Assembly (NCBI GenBank): GCA_964508055.1
Contig: CAZDRI010000023.1
Span: 1-24,726 of the forward strand
From: CAZDRI01 sp964508055
GTDB taxonomy: Bacteria > Pseudomonadota > Gammaproteobacteria > PS1 > Pseudothioglobaceae
Reading direction: 5' to 3'
DNA: 24,726 nt
The translations under genes were made by a program, and so were the position numbers. Below the pieces are notes generated by a model, which saw nothing but the letters and a program-made list of their open reading frames with translations, did not search any database and was not told the DNA's origin. Each line of letters begins with the position of its first letter. Position 1 is the first letter of the stretch. Shown here in pieces: positions 1 to 7,895 of the stretch.

Positions 1-1
1 C

Positions 2-139
2 CAAAAAATAGAATATATTCATCACAATCCTGTTAAACGAGGCTATGTTGACTTAGCAGAGCATTGGAGATATTCTAGTGCTAGAAATTATTTAGGTGGT
101 GAAGTGGTTTTTGATGATATTGATATAATTGCTTACTAG
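2..139 (+). mobile_element. RAYT (REP-associated tyrosine transposase), C-terminal end
   Basis: The first 45 codons visible form the C-terminus of a Y1_Tnp/transposase_17 family protein; its start lies before the window. The stretch QKIEYIHHNPVKRGY followed by HWRYSSARNYLGG is the typical end of RAYT proteins, single-copy HUH-type nucleases that act on REP palindromes. The catalytic HUH and tyrosine region would lie upstream and cannot be judged. The stop codon is 137-139. A near-perfect 26-nt palindrome begins five bases later and another copy follows at 220, the expected gene-plus-REP arrangement. Confidence 0.88.
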
Positions 140-144
140 GTATG

Positions 145-170
145 CGTTCCCAAGCTGGAGCTTGGGAACG
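145..170. repeat. REP-like palindrome, copy 1
   Basis: A 26-nt palindrome: left arm CGTTCCCAAGCT and right arm AGCTTGGGAACG are perfectly complementary over 12 bases around a GG centre. It starts five bases after the RAYT stop codon. Related copies lie at 220-245, 19295-19320 and 19388-19413. Likely a substrate of the adjacent RAYT, and it could also form a terminator-like hairpin. Confidence 0.88.
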
Positions 171-219
171 AAAACACACATGAAATTAGAACAATTCGTT
201 TTGCCATGATTTGTCAATT

Positions 220-245
220 CGTTCCCAAGCAGGAGCTTGGGAACG
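220..245. repeat. REP-like palindrome, copy 2
   Basis: Same 26-nt design as copy 1 with one centre change (AAGCAGGAGCTT). It is followed by an A-run and lies 36 bases past the pgeF stop codon, which runs toward it from the other strand. Copies 1 and 2 stand in the same register, 75 bases apart. Confidence 0.88.
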
Positions 246-281
246 AAAAACAAATTACTATCCTTTTTTTCATTTAAAAAA

Positions 282-998
282 TCATTCTATCCAAATTAAA
301 CTTGCCATCCTGCCAGAATTCGCACCTTGACGCCGAAAAGAAAAATATTTATCTTTATCCAAAAATGTGCATTCATCGCCACCAGTTATATTTTTAACAG
401 CTAAACTAGTTAAAATTATTCTAGCTATTTTATAAATATCCAAAAAATATTTTCCTTCTTTTATTACAAATGCTTTACTAAAATCTTTGTTTTTTAAAAC
501 AAAATTATCATAAACATCTTTTCCTAACTCTAAGGCTTTTACACTTATAGCTGGACCTAGATGAATTAATAAGTCGTCTGAGTTAATATTGATTTTCTTA
601 ATAAAACTTTCAATAACCCCATTTAAAATACCTTGCCAACCCGCATGAGCAACTCCTACAATCCCGCCTTTTATATCTGTTGCAAATATCGGTAAACAAT
701 CTGCAGTTAGGACTGCACAAACAATTCCTTGAGTTTGAGTGATACTAGCATCAGCTTCTACAATATCATTTATTTCATCTGCTATTAAACAAGTATCAAG
801 ATGGACTTGTTTTAACCATTTGGGCTCACTTGGCAAGTCAAAATGCTTTATTAATAACTGCCGATTTTTTCTAACTGCATCTAAGTCATCGCCAGTATAA
901 GTAGCAAGGTTAAAATTTGCATAATTACCAGTGCTTACTCCTTTATCTAAAAATCGCGGTGTGGTAATAAATTTTATATTTTTAGGAAATTTTGTCAT
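282..998 (-). CDS. pgeF: YfiH/PgeF-family purine nucleoside phosphorylase (laccase domain)
   Basis: A complete 238-aa member of the YfiH/LACC1 (Cu-oxidase_4) family. Members are zinc enzymes with purine nucleoside phosphorylase and adenosine deaminase activity. E. coli PgeF (YfiH) has been linked to editing of wrongly incorporated residues during peptidoglycan synthesis. The metal and catalytic residues are in place: His66 in KQVH, Cys101 in TADCLPI and His118 in HAGWQG. The family C-terminus SFRRQG...GRMASLIWI is also intact. The start overlaps the end of rluD by 17 nt, the common rluD-pgeF order, so the two are probably co-transcribed and translationally coupled. A cytosolic location is expected. 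The older name polyphenol oxidase should not be taken literally. Confidence 0.93.
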   Translation of the reverse strand: MTKFPKNIKFITTPRFLDKGVSTGNYANFNLATYTGDDLDAVRKNRQLLIKHFDLPSEPKWLKQVHLDTCLIADEINDIVEADASITQTQGIVCAVLTADCLPIFATDIKGGIVGVAHAGWQGILNGVIESFIKKININSDDLLIHLGPAISVKALELGKDVYDNFVLKNKDFSKAFVIKEGKYFLDIYKIARIILTSLAVKNITGGDECTFLDKDKYFSFRRQGANSGRMASLIWIE

Positions 999-1941
999 AT
1001 TTTCTTAATATATTTAATAAATTTTCAATATCAGCACTTAATTTAGCACTGAATGTTACATTTTTATTTTTACTAGGGTGGGTAAATGTTAATTTACTTG
1101 CATGTAAAGCTTGTCTTGGGAAGTTTATCAAAATCTTTTTTAATTCGTTAGGACAGTTTTTAGGGAATTTTGCTCTACCTCCATACAATTTATCACCAAT
1201 TATTGGATAACCTATATGCTGTAAGTGCACTCTTATTTGATGAGTTCTACCAGTTTCTAATATTAATTTAACTAAAGTATGATTTTTAAATCTTTCAACA
1301 ACACGATAATGGGTTACAGCTTTTTTTCCTGATTGCGATACTTGTTTTTTTATTCTATTTTTGGGATTTCTTCCTATTGGGTTATCTATCACTCCTCCAG
1401 AAATTATATGCCCAGATACTACTGCCCAATATTCTCGCAAAACCTTATGACTTTGTAATTGTTTTATTAAAGATAACCTTGTTTTCTCATTTTTAACAAC
1501 TACTAATAAACCTGATGTATCTTTATCAAGTCTATGGACAATACCTGCTCTAGCTATTTTTTTAAGATTATTATCATAATTTAATAAACCGTTTGCTAAA
1601 GTGTTATTCCTATTGCCTGCACCTGGATGTGTTACTAAGCCTTGAGGTTTGTTGATGACAATTACATCATCATCACTATATACAATATCTAATTTAACAG
1701 CATCTGCTTGCCAATTATTAGTGGCTGTATGAGAGATAATAATGTCAACCTCTTCATCTCCTAAAACCTTATCTTTTGGTTTGAAAGTTTTATTATTAAT
1801 AGTTGCGTCGCCTTTTTTAATTGCAGCTGTAATTTGTGAGCGCGAATATTCACTAAGCAAATGAGATAATGCAAAATCAATTCTTTTATCTTTATATATG
1901 GCTGGTATTTTGATGTGAACCTGTGGTAAGTTATTAGGCAT
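982..1941 (-). CDS. rluD: 23S rRNA pseudouridine synthase RluD
   Basis: A 319-aa RluA-family pseudouridine synthase; RluD modifies the helix 69 uridines (1911, 1915, 1917 in E. coli numbering) of 23S rRNA. An N-terminal S4 domain (about residues 15-75) precedes the catalytic domain. The signature HRLDKDTSG is at 136-144 with the nucleophile Asp139, the same number as in E. coli RluD, and GRTHQIRVH is at 231-239. I chose the ATG at 1939-1941 (MPNNLPQVH): the frame stays open to 2052, but those 37 extra codons overlap a transposase remnant in another frame and have no S4-like content. The 57 bases around this start recur at 2632-2689, so the gene's own leader was displaced by an insertion. Confidence 0.93.
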   Translation of the reverse strand: MPNNLPQVHIKIPAIYKDKRIDFALSHLLSEYSRSQITAAIKKGDATINNKTFKPKDKVLGDEEVDIIISHTATNNWQADAVKLDIVYSDDDVIVINKPQGLVTHPGAGNRNNTLANGLLNYDNNLKKIARAGIVHRLDKDTSGLLVVVKNEKTRLSLIKQLQSHKVLREYWAVVSGHIISGGVIDNPIGRNPKNRIKKQVSQSGKKAVTHYRVVERFKNHTLVKLILETGRTHQIRVHLQHIGYPIIGDKLYGGRAKFPKNCPNELKKILINFPRQALHASKLTFTHPSKNKNVTFSAKLSADIENLLNILRKYDKIS

Positions 1942-1963
1942 AAATGCAATTTTTATTTTTAAA
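1907..1963. repeat. Duplicated rluD 5' end, copy A (functional)
   Basis: 57 bases covering the rluD start codon, its first 11 codons and about 22 bases of leader. They match 2632-2689 apart from two substitutions and one indel. The two copies are in direct orientation and flank the IS1595/hicB block. Confidence 0.85.
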
Positions 1964-1972
1964 GGGTCTTGG

Positions 1973-2230
1973 CTAGTTAAGGGGTCTTTTTTTAAGTTCA
2001 TTAAGCAAAATTTTATATATATTTTGTTTTCTATTATTGAACCTAAACTCACATTCTTTTAAATGTATTTTAAACATATTTTTATCCATTCCTCTAAATT
2101 TTGCTAACCTTGTTTTAGCATAGCCCCAAAAAGATTCTATGCCATTAATATGTGATTCTCCTTTTGCAAATTCATCATCACTATGATGAACTCTAAAATG
2201 TTTTTTATAGCCAAAATTAACATTAGCAAT
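1973..2230 (-). pseudogene. IS1595-family transposase, C-terminal remnant
   Basis: Reading the minus strand from 2230 gives 85 uninterrupted codons ending in a TAG at 1973-1975. They contain HSDDEFAKGESHINGIESFW and, further on, KECEFRFNNR, the end of the DDE domain of IS1595/ISXO2-type transposases (the Glu of the catalytic set lies in HINGIESFW). The N-terminal two thirds are missing; the remnant starts directly at the hicB stop codon (2233-2235). No terminal inverted repeat was recognised. The reading frame is clean, so the truncation may be fairly recent. Confidence 0.85.
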
Positions 2231-2232
2231 AT

Positions 2233-2556
2233 TTAATTATTTTTAATAAGTCTTGATGATACTAACCTATTAAGGCTAATATTATTTTCATTTGCTTGGA
2301 TTGCTAAATCTCTATGAACTGTTGGAGGAATTCTTACCATAAATTTACCGCTATATTGCTTAGTAGCTAATGGCTGTGGTGGTGTTTCCCCTGTTTGTTC
2401 CATGTCTATTAAAACATCTTTAACTAATTTTTGGATACCTTTAAATGCTTTATTCTGGCTTTTATCCAACCAGCTTAAAGATGGGAATTCAGCACAAAAC
2501 CCTATATATTCATTACCATCTTTAGAGTAAGTTATTCTATAAGTATATTTATCCAT
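2233..2556 (-). CDS. HicB-family antitoxin-like protein without a HicA partner
   Basis: 107 aa. An N-terminal partial RNase H-like HicB fold (YRITYSKDGNEYIGFCAEFP, residues 5-24) is followed by a C-terminal ribbon-helix-helix/Arc-like DNA-binding segment (FMVRIPPTVHRDLAIQANE, then SLNRLVSSRL). HicB proteins neutralise the mRNA-cleaving toxin HicA and repress their own operon. No hicA-like frame lies on either side. Upstream there is only a fragment of about 23 codons (2560-2632), which ends six bases before this start and does not look like HicA. A good Shine-Dalgarno (AAAGGAGTG, about 6 nt before the ATG) supports translation. The stop abuts a transposase remnant, so the gene probably arrived with that insertion and may be a solitary regulator. 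Confidence 0.75.
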   Translation of the reverse strand: MDKYTYRITYSKDGNEYIGFCAEFPSLSWLDKSQNKAFKGIQKLVKDVLIDMEQTGETPPQPLATKQYSGKFMVRIPPTVHRDLAIQANENNISLNRLVSSRLIKNN

Positions 2557-2559
2557 TTA

Positions 2560-2632
2560 TTACACTCCTTTTATTTTCTCAATAGCTAATAAAACTTGTC
2601 TTACTTGATAAACCTTTGCTTTGCCATTGGCA
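2560..2632 (-). pseudogene. Truncated reading frame upstream of hicB
   Basis: About 23 codons ending NGKAKVYQVRQVLLAIEKIKGV read toward hicB and stop at 2560-2562. The frame is cut at its 5' side exactly where the duplicated rluD leader begins (2632). It may be the tail of the former gene upstream of hicB. I do not recognise it, and it could be a chance frame. Confidence 0.3.
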
Positions 2633-2689
2633 TTTTGATGTGAACCTGTGGTAAATTATTAGGCATAAATGCAACTTTTATTTTTTAAA
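2632..2689. repeat. Duplicated rluD 5' end, copy B (stranded)
   Basis: Second copy of the rluD start region, 27 bases from the tRNA-Glu 3' end. It probably marks where rluD began before the 668-base insertion at 1964-2631. It leads into no open reading frame. Confidence 0.8.
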
Positions 2690-2715
2690 ATACTGCTTGC
2701 TATAGTAATTAAATT

Positions 2716-2791
2716 TGGCGTCCCCTAGGGGAATCGAACCCCTGTTACCGGGATGAAAACCCGAGGTCCTGGGCCACTAGACGAAGGGGAC
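2716..2791 (-). tRNA. tRNA-Glu(TTC)
   Basis: 76 nt with encoded CCA. The acceptor arms GTCCCCT and AGGGGAC pair; the anticodon stem TCGGG/CCCGG encloses the loop TTTTCAT with anticodon TTC. The T-arm contains GGTTCGATTCC. It lies 24 nt downstream of tRNA-Ala on the same strand and is probably cut from one precursor. Confidence 0.97.
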
Positions 2792-2815
2792 AAGAACTAT
2801 TTATTCTTTGCTTTT

Positions 2816-2891
2816 TGGTGGAGCTAAGCGGGTTCGAACCGCTGACCTCAACACTGCCAGTGTTGCGCTCTCCCAGCTGAGCTATAGCCCC
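2816..2891 (-). tRNA. tRNA-Ala(GGC)
   Basis: 76 nt with encoded CCA. The acceptor is GGGGCTA/TAGCTCC, and the anticodon stem CAACA/TGTTG holds the loop CTGGCAG with anticodon GGC. The T-loop GTTCGAA is canonical. It is the first gene of the tRNA-Ala/tRNA-Glu unit and lies downstream of the promoter at 2919-2946. Confidence 0.97.
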
Positions 2892-2918
2892 AGTTGGACC
2901 GTAAGCAAAAGATTTGAA

Positions 2919-2946
2919 ATTATAATGGAAATATAAATTCGGTCAA
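2919..2946 (-). promoter_or_regulatory. Sigma-70 promoter of the tRNA-Ala/Glu operon
   Basis: On the minus strand TTGACC (2946-2941), a 16-nt spacer and a perfect TATAAT (2924-2919) stand about 27 nt before the tRNA-Ala 5' end. This is close to consensus, as expected for a stable-RNA gene. Confidence 0.82.
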
Positions 2947-3013
2947 GGATATTTTTTTAAATAAAAATATTAACTTTGTTAAAATATTGTGTTTAATTTT
3001 CTGTTTAATAAAA

Positions 3014-3739
3014 ATGAAAAAAATATCTTTTGATGAAAAAAAAAATTCAGTTGTAGCAATTACTCGTTTAGGGCCATTAGAGAATACTATTTCTATAATC
3101 TTAGACCACAATACTAAAAAAGCCTGTGTTATAGACCCAGCATGTGATGCAGATTTATTTATCAAAACCACAAAGCAAAAAGGCTATACCATTACTGATA
3201 TTTGGCTAACACATTGGCATACTGACCACACTGATGCAACTGATGAGTTGGCTGAAAAAACAAATGCAAGAATATTAGGAGGTGAAAATGAAGTTAAGTA
3301 TTTAAATATTAATAGTGATTATAGCACTGTTAAAGATAATGAAATTATAGCTATAGGTGATACTAAAGCTAAGGTTATCAACACTCCCGGGCATACAGCA
3401 GGCGGTGTTTGTTATTTATTAGATAAACATCTTATAACTGGAGATACTTTATTTATATATGGTGCTGGACATTGTGCTTTAGCAGGTGCTAGTGCTAAAG
3501 AGTTATTTAGCACTATGCAGCGCCTTAAAAAAGAAATACCTGATGATACTTATATTCATTGTGGTCATGATTATGGAGAAGTTTTTACCACCACCATGTT
3601 AGAACAAAAAAAAGGTAATCCGTTTTTATTAATTAATGATGTAAAAGATTTTATTCGTTACCGTAATAATATTCATGATATAACTCGTAAATACCCTATG
3701 CAGGCTATGACTAAAGAAGAAATAGCTAGCCTTTTATGA
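3014..3739 (+). CDS. Metallo-beta-lactamase-fold hydrolase, glyoxalase II-like
   Basis: 241 aa from the ATG at 3014; a start at 2987 would add nine residues with no family match. The dinuclear metal site is complete: T-H67-W-H69-T-D71-H72, then His127 in NTPGH, Asp144 in ITGDTLF and His185 in HCGHDYG. This architecture is shared by hydroxyacylglutathione hydrolases (GloB), which release D-lactate from S-D-lactoylglutathione, and by ETHE1-type persulfide dioxygenases. I cannot separate the two from sequence alone. The protein lacks the longer C-terminal substrate domain of classical glyoxalase II but has a short helical tail (residues about 205-241). Its TGA overlaps the nadD ATG (ATGA), so the two are translationally coupled. 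Confidence 0.85.
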   Translation: MKKISFDEKKNSVVAITRLGPLENTISIILDHNTKKACVIDPACDADLFIKTTKQKGYTITDIWLTHWHTDHTDATDELAEKTNARILGGENEVKYLNINSDYSTVKDNEIIAIGDTKAKVINTPGHTAGGVCYLLDKHLITGDTLFIYGAGHCALAGASAKELFSTMQRLKKEIPDDTYIHCGHDYGEVFTTTMLEQKKGNPFLLINDVKDFIRYRNNIHDITRKYPMQAMTKEEIASLL

Positions 3740-4350
3740 TTGCTTTTTTTGGAGGCTCTTTTAATCCGGTGCATTATGGGCATTTAAAATGTGCAACTGC
3801 AATAAATAAAGAACTAAAATTAAAAAAAACCTATTTAATGCCTTGTGCTATACCTATTCATAAAGAAAGATTCGCAATAAGTGATAAAGATAGATTAAAA
3901 ATTTTACAATTAAGCATTAATAAATACCCAAATTTAGCCATTGATAACAGAGAAATTAAAAGGCACGGGCTATCATATACAATTGATTCATTAATTGAAA
4001 TTAATAAACAGTATCCAAACGAAATTATTATATTAATGCTTGGTATGGATAGCTTTATTAGCATAAATACTTGGAAAGATTTTACTAAACTTACAAATTA
4101 TGCCCACATATTAGTATTTAAAAGACCAAACTATGTTATTGATAAATCCGTATCAAAATATTTTGATATTACTGACAATATAGATGAACTAAGCTCAAAT
4201 AAAAATGGTTTGGTATATTTTTATAACCAAGCTGCAGTTGATATATCAAGCAGTGATATTCGCAATAAAATTTTAAACCATAAATCTATTGCTAAACTTA
4301 TGCCTAAAAAAGCTATAGATTTTATTTATCAGAAAAAATTATTTTGTTAA
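3736..4350 (+). CDS. nadD: Nicotinate-nucleotide adenylyltransferase
   Basis: 204 aa. The enzyme transfers AMP from ATP to nicotinate mononucleotide, giving deamido-NAD in NAD biosynthesis. The nucleotidyltransferase signature GGSFNPVHYGHL is at residues 6-17 (the HxGH-type motif) and the second ATP-binding motif SSSDIR is at 171-176. The length matches the family (about 190-215 aa). The start shares ATGA with the preceding hydrolase gene. In many gammaproteobacteria nadD is followed by rsfS (ribosome silencing factor); here the next gene is on the other strand, so that association is lost. Confidence 0.93.
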   Translation: MIAFFGGSFNPVHYGHLKCATAINKELKLKKTYLMPCAIPIHKERFAISDKDRLKILQLSINKYPNLAIDNREIKRHGLSYTIDSLIEINKQYPNEIIILMLGMDSFISINTWKDFTKLTNYAHILVFKRPNYVIDKSVSKYFDITDNIDELSSNKNGLVYFYNQAAVDISSSDIRNKILNHKSIAKLMPKKAIDFIYQKKLFC

Positions 4351-4390
4351 AAAAGTTTATGTTAAACACATACTCTTAATGAATTTGCTT

Positions 4391-5146
4391 TTATTTATTT
4401 TTCTTCTTTCTTCTATAGTATCTTTTCTTATAGCGCCTTTTTTGTTTATATAAATTACAATTAGATAATTGCCAAATATAAAGCATAAAAAAGTAGTAAG
4501 TGTTTGTTTCTCTAAATTCTGAAATATTACCAGCTAAATTACCTTCAACATTAGCTATAATCCCATAACCCATATCTTCAAATAAATGTGCAATTCTTGA
4601 AAACAAAATAGCGATGATAAATCCTACAATAAACCATCTTAAAGGTATTATGCATCTTAAAATATTATTTTTGAATTTAGTAATAAAAACAGGCAATAAA
4701 ATAAACCATAAAAACATAATAAAATCTATTAGCTGCTTTAAATATTCAACTATTTGTCTGTCATTATAGTGCTGATTATGAATATTTCTTATTTTTAAAT
4801 CTGTATTGGCACCTGAAAAAAGTTCATAAAAATGCAGTCCATAATCTATTTCTTCTAAAAAAACAAATGTGAAAAATAAGGCTAATATTGCAAAAACATT
4901 TTTTTCAATTTGTTTTCTTTTTTTTATAAAAGTTTTAATAAGTATTACTATAGTAATTAATAAGCAAATATTTTGCACTTGTTCAACTAAGCCAAACTCT
5001 CGCCAGTTATTTCCAGATAAAAAAGAAATGCTAGGTGCAATTATTTGTTGCAGACTTTCTATTCCAGAAAAATAAAAACTTATAAATAAAGCATTAGCAA
5101 TAAGTGGTATATAAATAAAAAAAACTGCTTTATTCTTCATCTTCAT
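4391..5146 (-). CDS. Multi-pass membrane protein of unknown function overlapping gyrA
   Basis: About 251 aa from the ATG at 5146 (a TTG at 5161 would add five residues; an ATG at 5140 is also possible). Hydrophobic segments near residues 6-26, 57-75, 85-100, 137-155 and 165-188 suggest five membrane helices. The tail is extremely basic (many Arg/Lys/Tyr) and ends in KKKNK. An acidic motif EEIDYG follows the third helix and resembles the EE-I-x-[WY]-G signature of a widespread uncharacterised membrane-protein group. I do not recognise a function. The start lies inside the last codons of gyrA, so translation is probably coupled to gyrA. The many A/T homopolymers would make it a likely site of decay, yet the frame is open throughout. 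Confidence 0.7.
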   Translation of the reverse strand: MKMKNKAVFFIYIPLIANALFISFYFSGIESLQQIIAPSISFLSGNNWREFGLVEQVQNICLLITIVILIKTFIKKRKQIEKNVFAILALFFTFVFLEEIDYGLHFYELFSGANTDLKIRNIHNQHYNDRQIVEYLKQLIDFIMFLWFILLPVFITKFKNNILRCIIPLRWFIVGFIIAILFSRIAHLFEDMGYGIIANVEGNLAGNISEFRETNTYYFFMLYIWQLSNCNLYKQKRRYKKRYYRRKKKNK

Positions 5147-7697
5147 TATTTTGACTTTCAATAATTCTAGCTATACTTACTAATTTTTCATTTTTTACAA
5201 TGTTTATAAGTTTTACTCCCTGAGTGTTTCTACCAATCACTGACACATCAGAGGCATGAGACCTGACTAAAACACCTTTATTTGATATAAGCATCATTTC
5301 ATCTAAATCGCTAACTTGGATTGCTCCTATTACTTCTCCATTTCTAGCAGAAGTTTTTATTGATATAACGCCTGAACCTCCTCTATTTTGATTACGGTAT
5401 TCATCTAAGTTAGTGCGTTTACCATAACCTTTGGCAGTAGCAGTTAAAATAGGTTCATTATTATCATTATCAACTACTATTAAGGAAACAACTTCATCAT
5501 TTTTTTTCATTTTAATGCCTCTTACACCTCTAGCTGTTCTACCAACAGCACGGACATCTTTCTCTCTAAAACGAATTGCTTTTCCTAAGGAGGAAAATAG
5601 TAAAACATCACAGCTGCCATCAGTTATTTCTACACCAATTAATTTATCATCAGCCAATAAATCTAGAGCAATAATCCCATTTGCTCTAGGACGGGAAAAA
5701 TCACTTAATTTTGTTTTTTTACAAGTACCATTGCTGGTAGCCATAAACACAAACTTATCATCACTAAATTCTCTAACTGGCAATATGGCATTTATTGATT
5801 CTTCTTTTTCAAGACTTAGTAAATTAACAATAGGTTTTCCTCTAGCTATTCTTGATGCCATAGGTAACTCATAAACTTTAAGCCAATAAACTTTACCAAA
5901 ATTAGAAAAGCACAAAACAGTATCATGCGAATTAGCTATAAATAACTGATCTATAAAATCTTCATCTTTTACATTAGTGGCACTTTTGCCTTTACCGCCT
6001 CTTTTTTGTGCCTTATAATCAGTTAAAGATTGTGCTTTTACATAACCACTATGAGATAGAGTAACTACCCTATCTTCTTCAGCTATTAAATCCTCAAGAT
6101 TAAGTCTAACTCTTTCTTGCCAAATTTCACTTTTTCTTGCATCAGAAAAATTATCTTTAATTTCTATTAGTTCATCTTTAATGAGCTGCATTAATTTATC
6201 ATAATCTTTCAAAACACTTAATAAATAATTTATATGCTCTAATAGTTCATTAAACTCTGCAAAAATTTTATCTTTTTCTAATCCAGTTAATCTATGTAAT
6301 CTTAATTCTAAAATAGCCTGTGCTTGTTTTTCTGATAATTGATAACTACCATCAGCTAAAAGTCCAAATTCAGCAGTTAAATCTTTTGGTTTATATTCGC
6401 TAACATCTTGGTCTGTTATTAATTCTTTAATTATTTCACCTTTGAATTTGCGCAGCATTAAGCCCTCTTTTGCTTCTATAGGTGTTTTTGATGCTCTTAT
6501 TAAAGCAATAATTTCATCTAAATTACTTAAGGCTACAGTTAAACCTTCTAAAATATGTGCTTTTGCTCTATCTTTATTTAGCTCAAAAATACTACGTTTG
6601 ATTACTACATCACGCCTATGATTAATAAAAGCATCTAATATCTCTTTTAAATTCATAAGACGAGGTTGACCTTTGCCTAAAGCCACCATATTAATGCCAA
6701 AACTAGTTTGTAATTCTGTGTGTTTGTATAAGTTATTAATCATTACTTCTGGCACTTCACCTCTACGTAAATCTATTACAACTCTCATACCATCTTTATC
6801 AGATTCATCTCTAAGACCAGTAATTCCTTCTATCTTTTTTTCTTTTACTAGTTGGGCAATTTTTTCAATTAATTTTGCTTTATTTACTTGATATGGTAAT
6901 TCTGTAACTACAATAGATAATTTATCATCACCTTCTATATGATAACGCGAGCGAATAACCACTTTACCTTTTCCTGTTTTATATGCTTGTTTAATGCCTT
7001 TGGTGCCATTAATAATTGCAGCAGTAGGAAAATCAGGACCAAGTATATAATTTAATAGCTCATCTATTGTAATATATTCATTATCAATAATAGCTATGCA
7101 CGCATTAATAACTTCTGCTAAGTTATGAGTAGGAATATTAGTAGCCATACCAACAGCTATTCCAGAAGAGCCATTAATTAATAAATTTGGCACCCTAGTT
7201 GGCAGAACTTGAGGTTCTTGTTCTGATTCATCATAATTCGGAATAAAATCTACTGTTTCCTTTTCTAAATCGCGTAATAGCTCATGAGCAAGTTTACTCA
7301 TCCTAATTTCTGTATAACGCATGGCTGCTGCTGAATCGCCATCTACTGAACCAAAGTTACCTTGTCCATCAACAAGTATATTTCTTAAAGAAAAAGGTTG
7401 TGCCATACGGACAATAGTGTCATATACAGAGCTATCACCATGCGGGTGGTATTTACCTATTACATCACCAACTATTCTTGCTGATTTTTTATATGGTTTA
7501 TTCCAATCATTTGAAAGTTTGTGCATTGCAAATAAAACTCTACGATGGACTGGTTTTAAACCATCTCTAACATCTGGTAATGCCCTGCCTACAATAACAC
7601 TCATAGCATATCCTAAATAGGATTGCTTCATTTCATTTTCTATTGTAACTATAGTTTGATTGCGGTGTGGATTATTAGTGTTTTCGTCAGCACTCAT
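5130..7697 (-). CDS. gyrA: DNA gyrase subunit A
   Basis: 855 aa from the ATG at 7697 (a TTG at 7718 would add seven residues). GyrA is the breakage-reunion subunit of the A2B2 enzyme that introduces negative supercoils. The catalytic tyrosine is Tyr128 in AAMRYTE. The quinolone-determining stretch HPHGDSSVYD (84-93) keeps Ser89 and Asp93 (E. coli Ser83 and Asp87), i.e. the sensitive type. The GyrA box reads QKRGGKG, one residue off the usual QRRGGKG. The C-terminal beta-pinwheel is recognisable from repeated blade motifs such as GRTARGVRG and GRNTQGVKL. The length is near the usual 860-880. The C-terminus is acidic (NNEDEE). The stop overlaps the following membrane-protein gene. Confidence 0.98.
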   Translation of the reverse strand: MSADENTNNPHRNQTIVTIENEMKQSYLGYAMSVIVGRALPDVRDGLKPVHRRVLFAMHKLSNDWNKPYKKSARIVGDVIGKYHPHGDSSVYDTIVRMAQPFSLRNILVDGQGNFGSVDGDSAAAMRYTEIRMSKLAHELLRDLEKETVDFIPNYDESEQEPQVLPTRVPNLLINGSSGIAVGMATNIPTHNLAEVINACIAIIDNEYITIDELLNYILGPDFPTAAIINGTKGIKQAYKTGKGKVVIRSRYHIEGDDKLSIVVTELPYQVNKAKLIEKIAQLVKEKKIEGITGLRDESDKDGMRVVIDLRRGEVPEVMINNLYKHTELQTSFGINMVALGKGQPRLMNLKEILDAFINHRRDVVIKRSIFELNKDRAKAHILEGLTVALSNLDEIIALIRASKTPIEAKEGLMLRKFKGEIIKELITDQDVSEYKPKDLTAEFGLLADGSYQLSEKQAQAILELRLHRLTGLEKDKIFAEFNELLEHINYLLSVLKDYDKLMQLIKDELIEIKDNFSDARKSEIWQERVRLNLEDLIAEEDRVVTLSHSGYVKAQSLTDYKAQKRGGKGKSATNVKDEDFIDQLFIANSHDTVLCFSNFGKVYWLKVYELPMASRIARGKPIVNLLSLEKEESINAILPVREFSDDKFVFMATSNGTCKKTKLSDFSRPRANGIIALDLLADDKLIGVEITDGSCDVLLFSSLGKAIRFREKDVRAVGRTARGVRGIKMKKNDEVVSLIVVDNDNNEPILTATAKGYGKRTNLDEYRNQNRGGSGVISIKTSARNGEVIGAIQVSDLDEMMLISNKGVLVRSHASDVSVIGRNTQGVKLINIVKNEKLVSIARIIESQNNEDEE

Positions 7698-7895
7698 AAA
7701 GGATAAAAAAAAGAGCAAAATAAAGGGGTAATTATACCTCTAAGTCTTTGAGTTAATGCCCTATTTTTAATAATTTCAAGCTAATCATCTTTATCTATAT
7801 TAAGCATATTAAAATATGATTTTAATCTTTTGCTTTTCTTTAACTTTTAAGTAGTAATTTTATAAAAAATTTTAAAAATTAAGATAATAAAATCT

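Noticed and set aside
145..245. A CRISPR array made of the 26-nt palindromes
   Set aside because: Only two adjacent copies, separated by 49 bases, no third unit, no cas genes, and the same palindrome occurs dispersed 19 kb away next to no array.
1942..2052. An in-frame 37-codon N-terminal extension of RluD
   Set aside because: The region is a transposase C-terminus in another frame, and the extension has no family similarity. The ATG at 1941 gives a normal RluD.
5431..5874. A 147-codon plus-strand reading frame inside gyrA, with others at 6673 and 7321
   Set aside because: Antisense shadows of a certain gyrA gene; Ser/Thr/Phe-rich composition typical of reverse frames.
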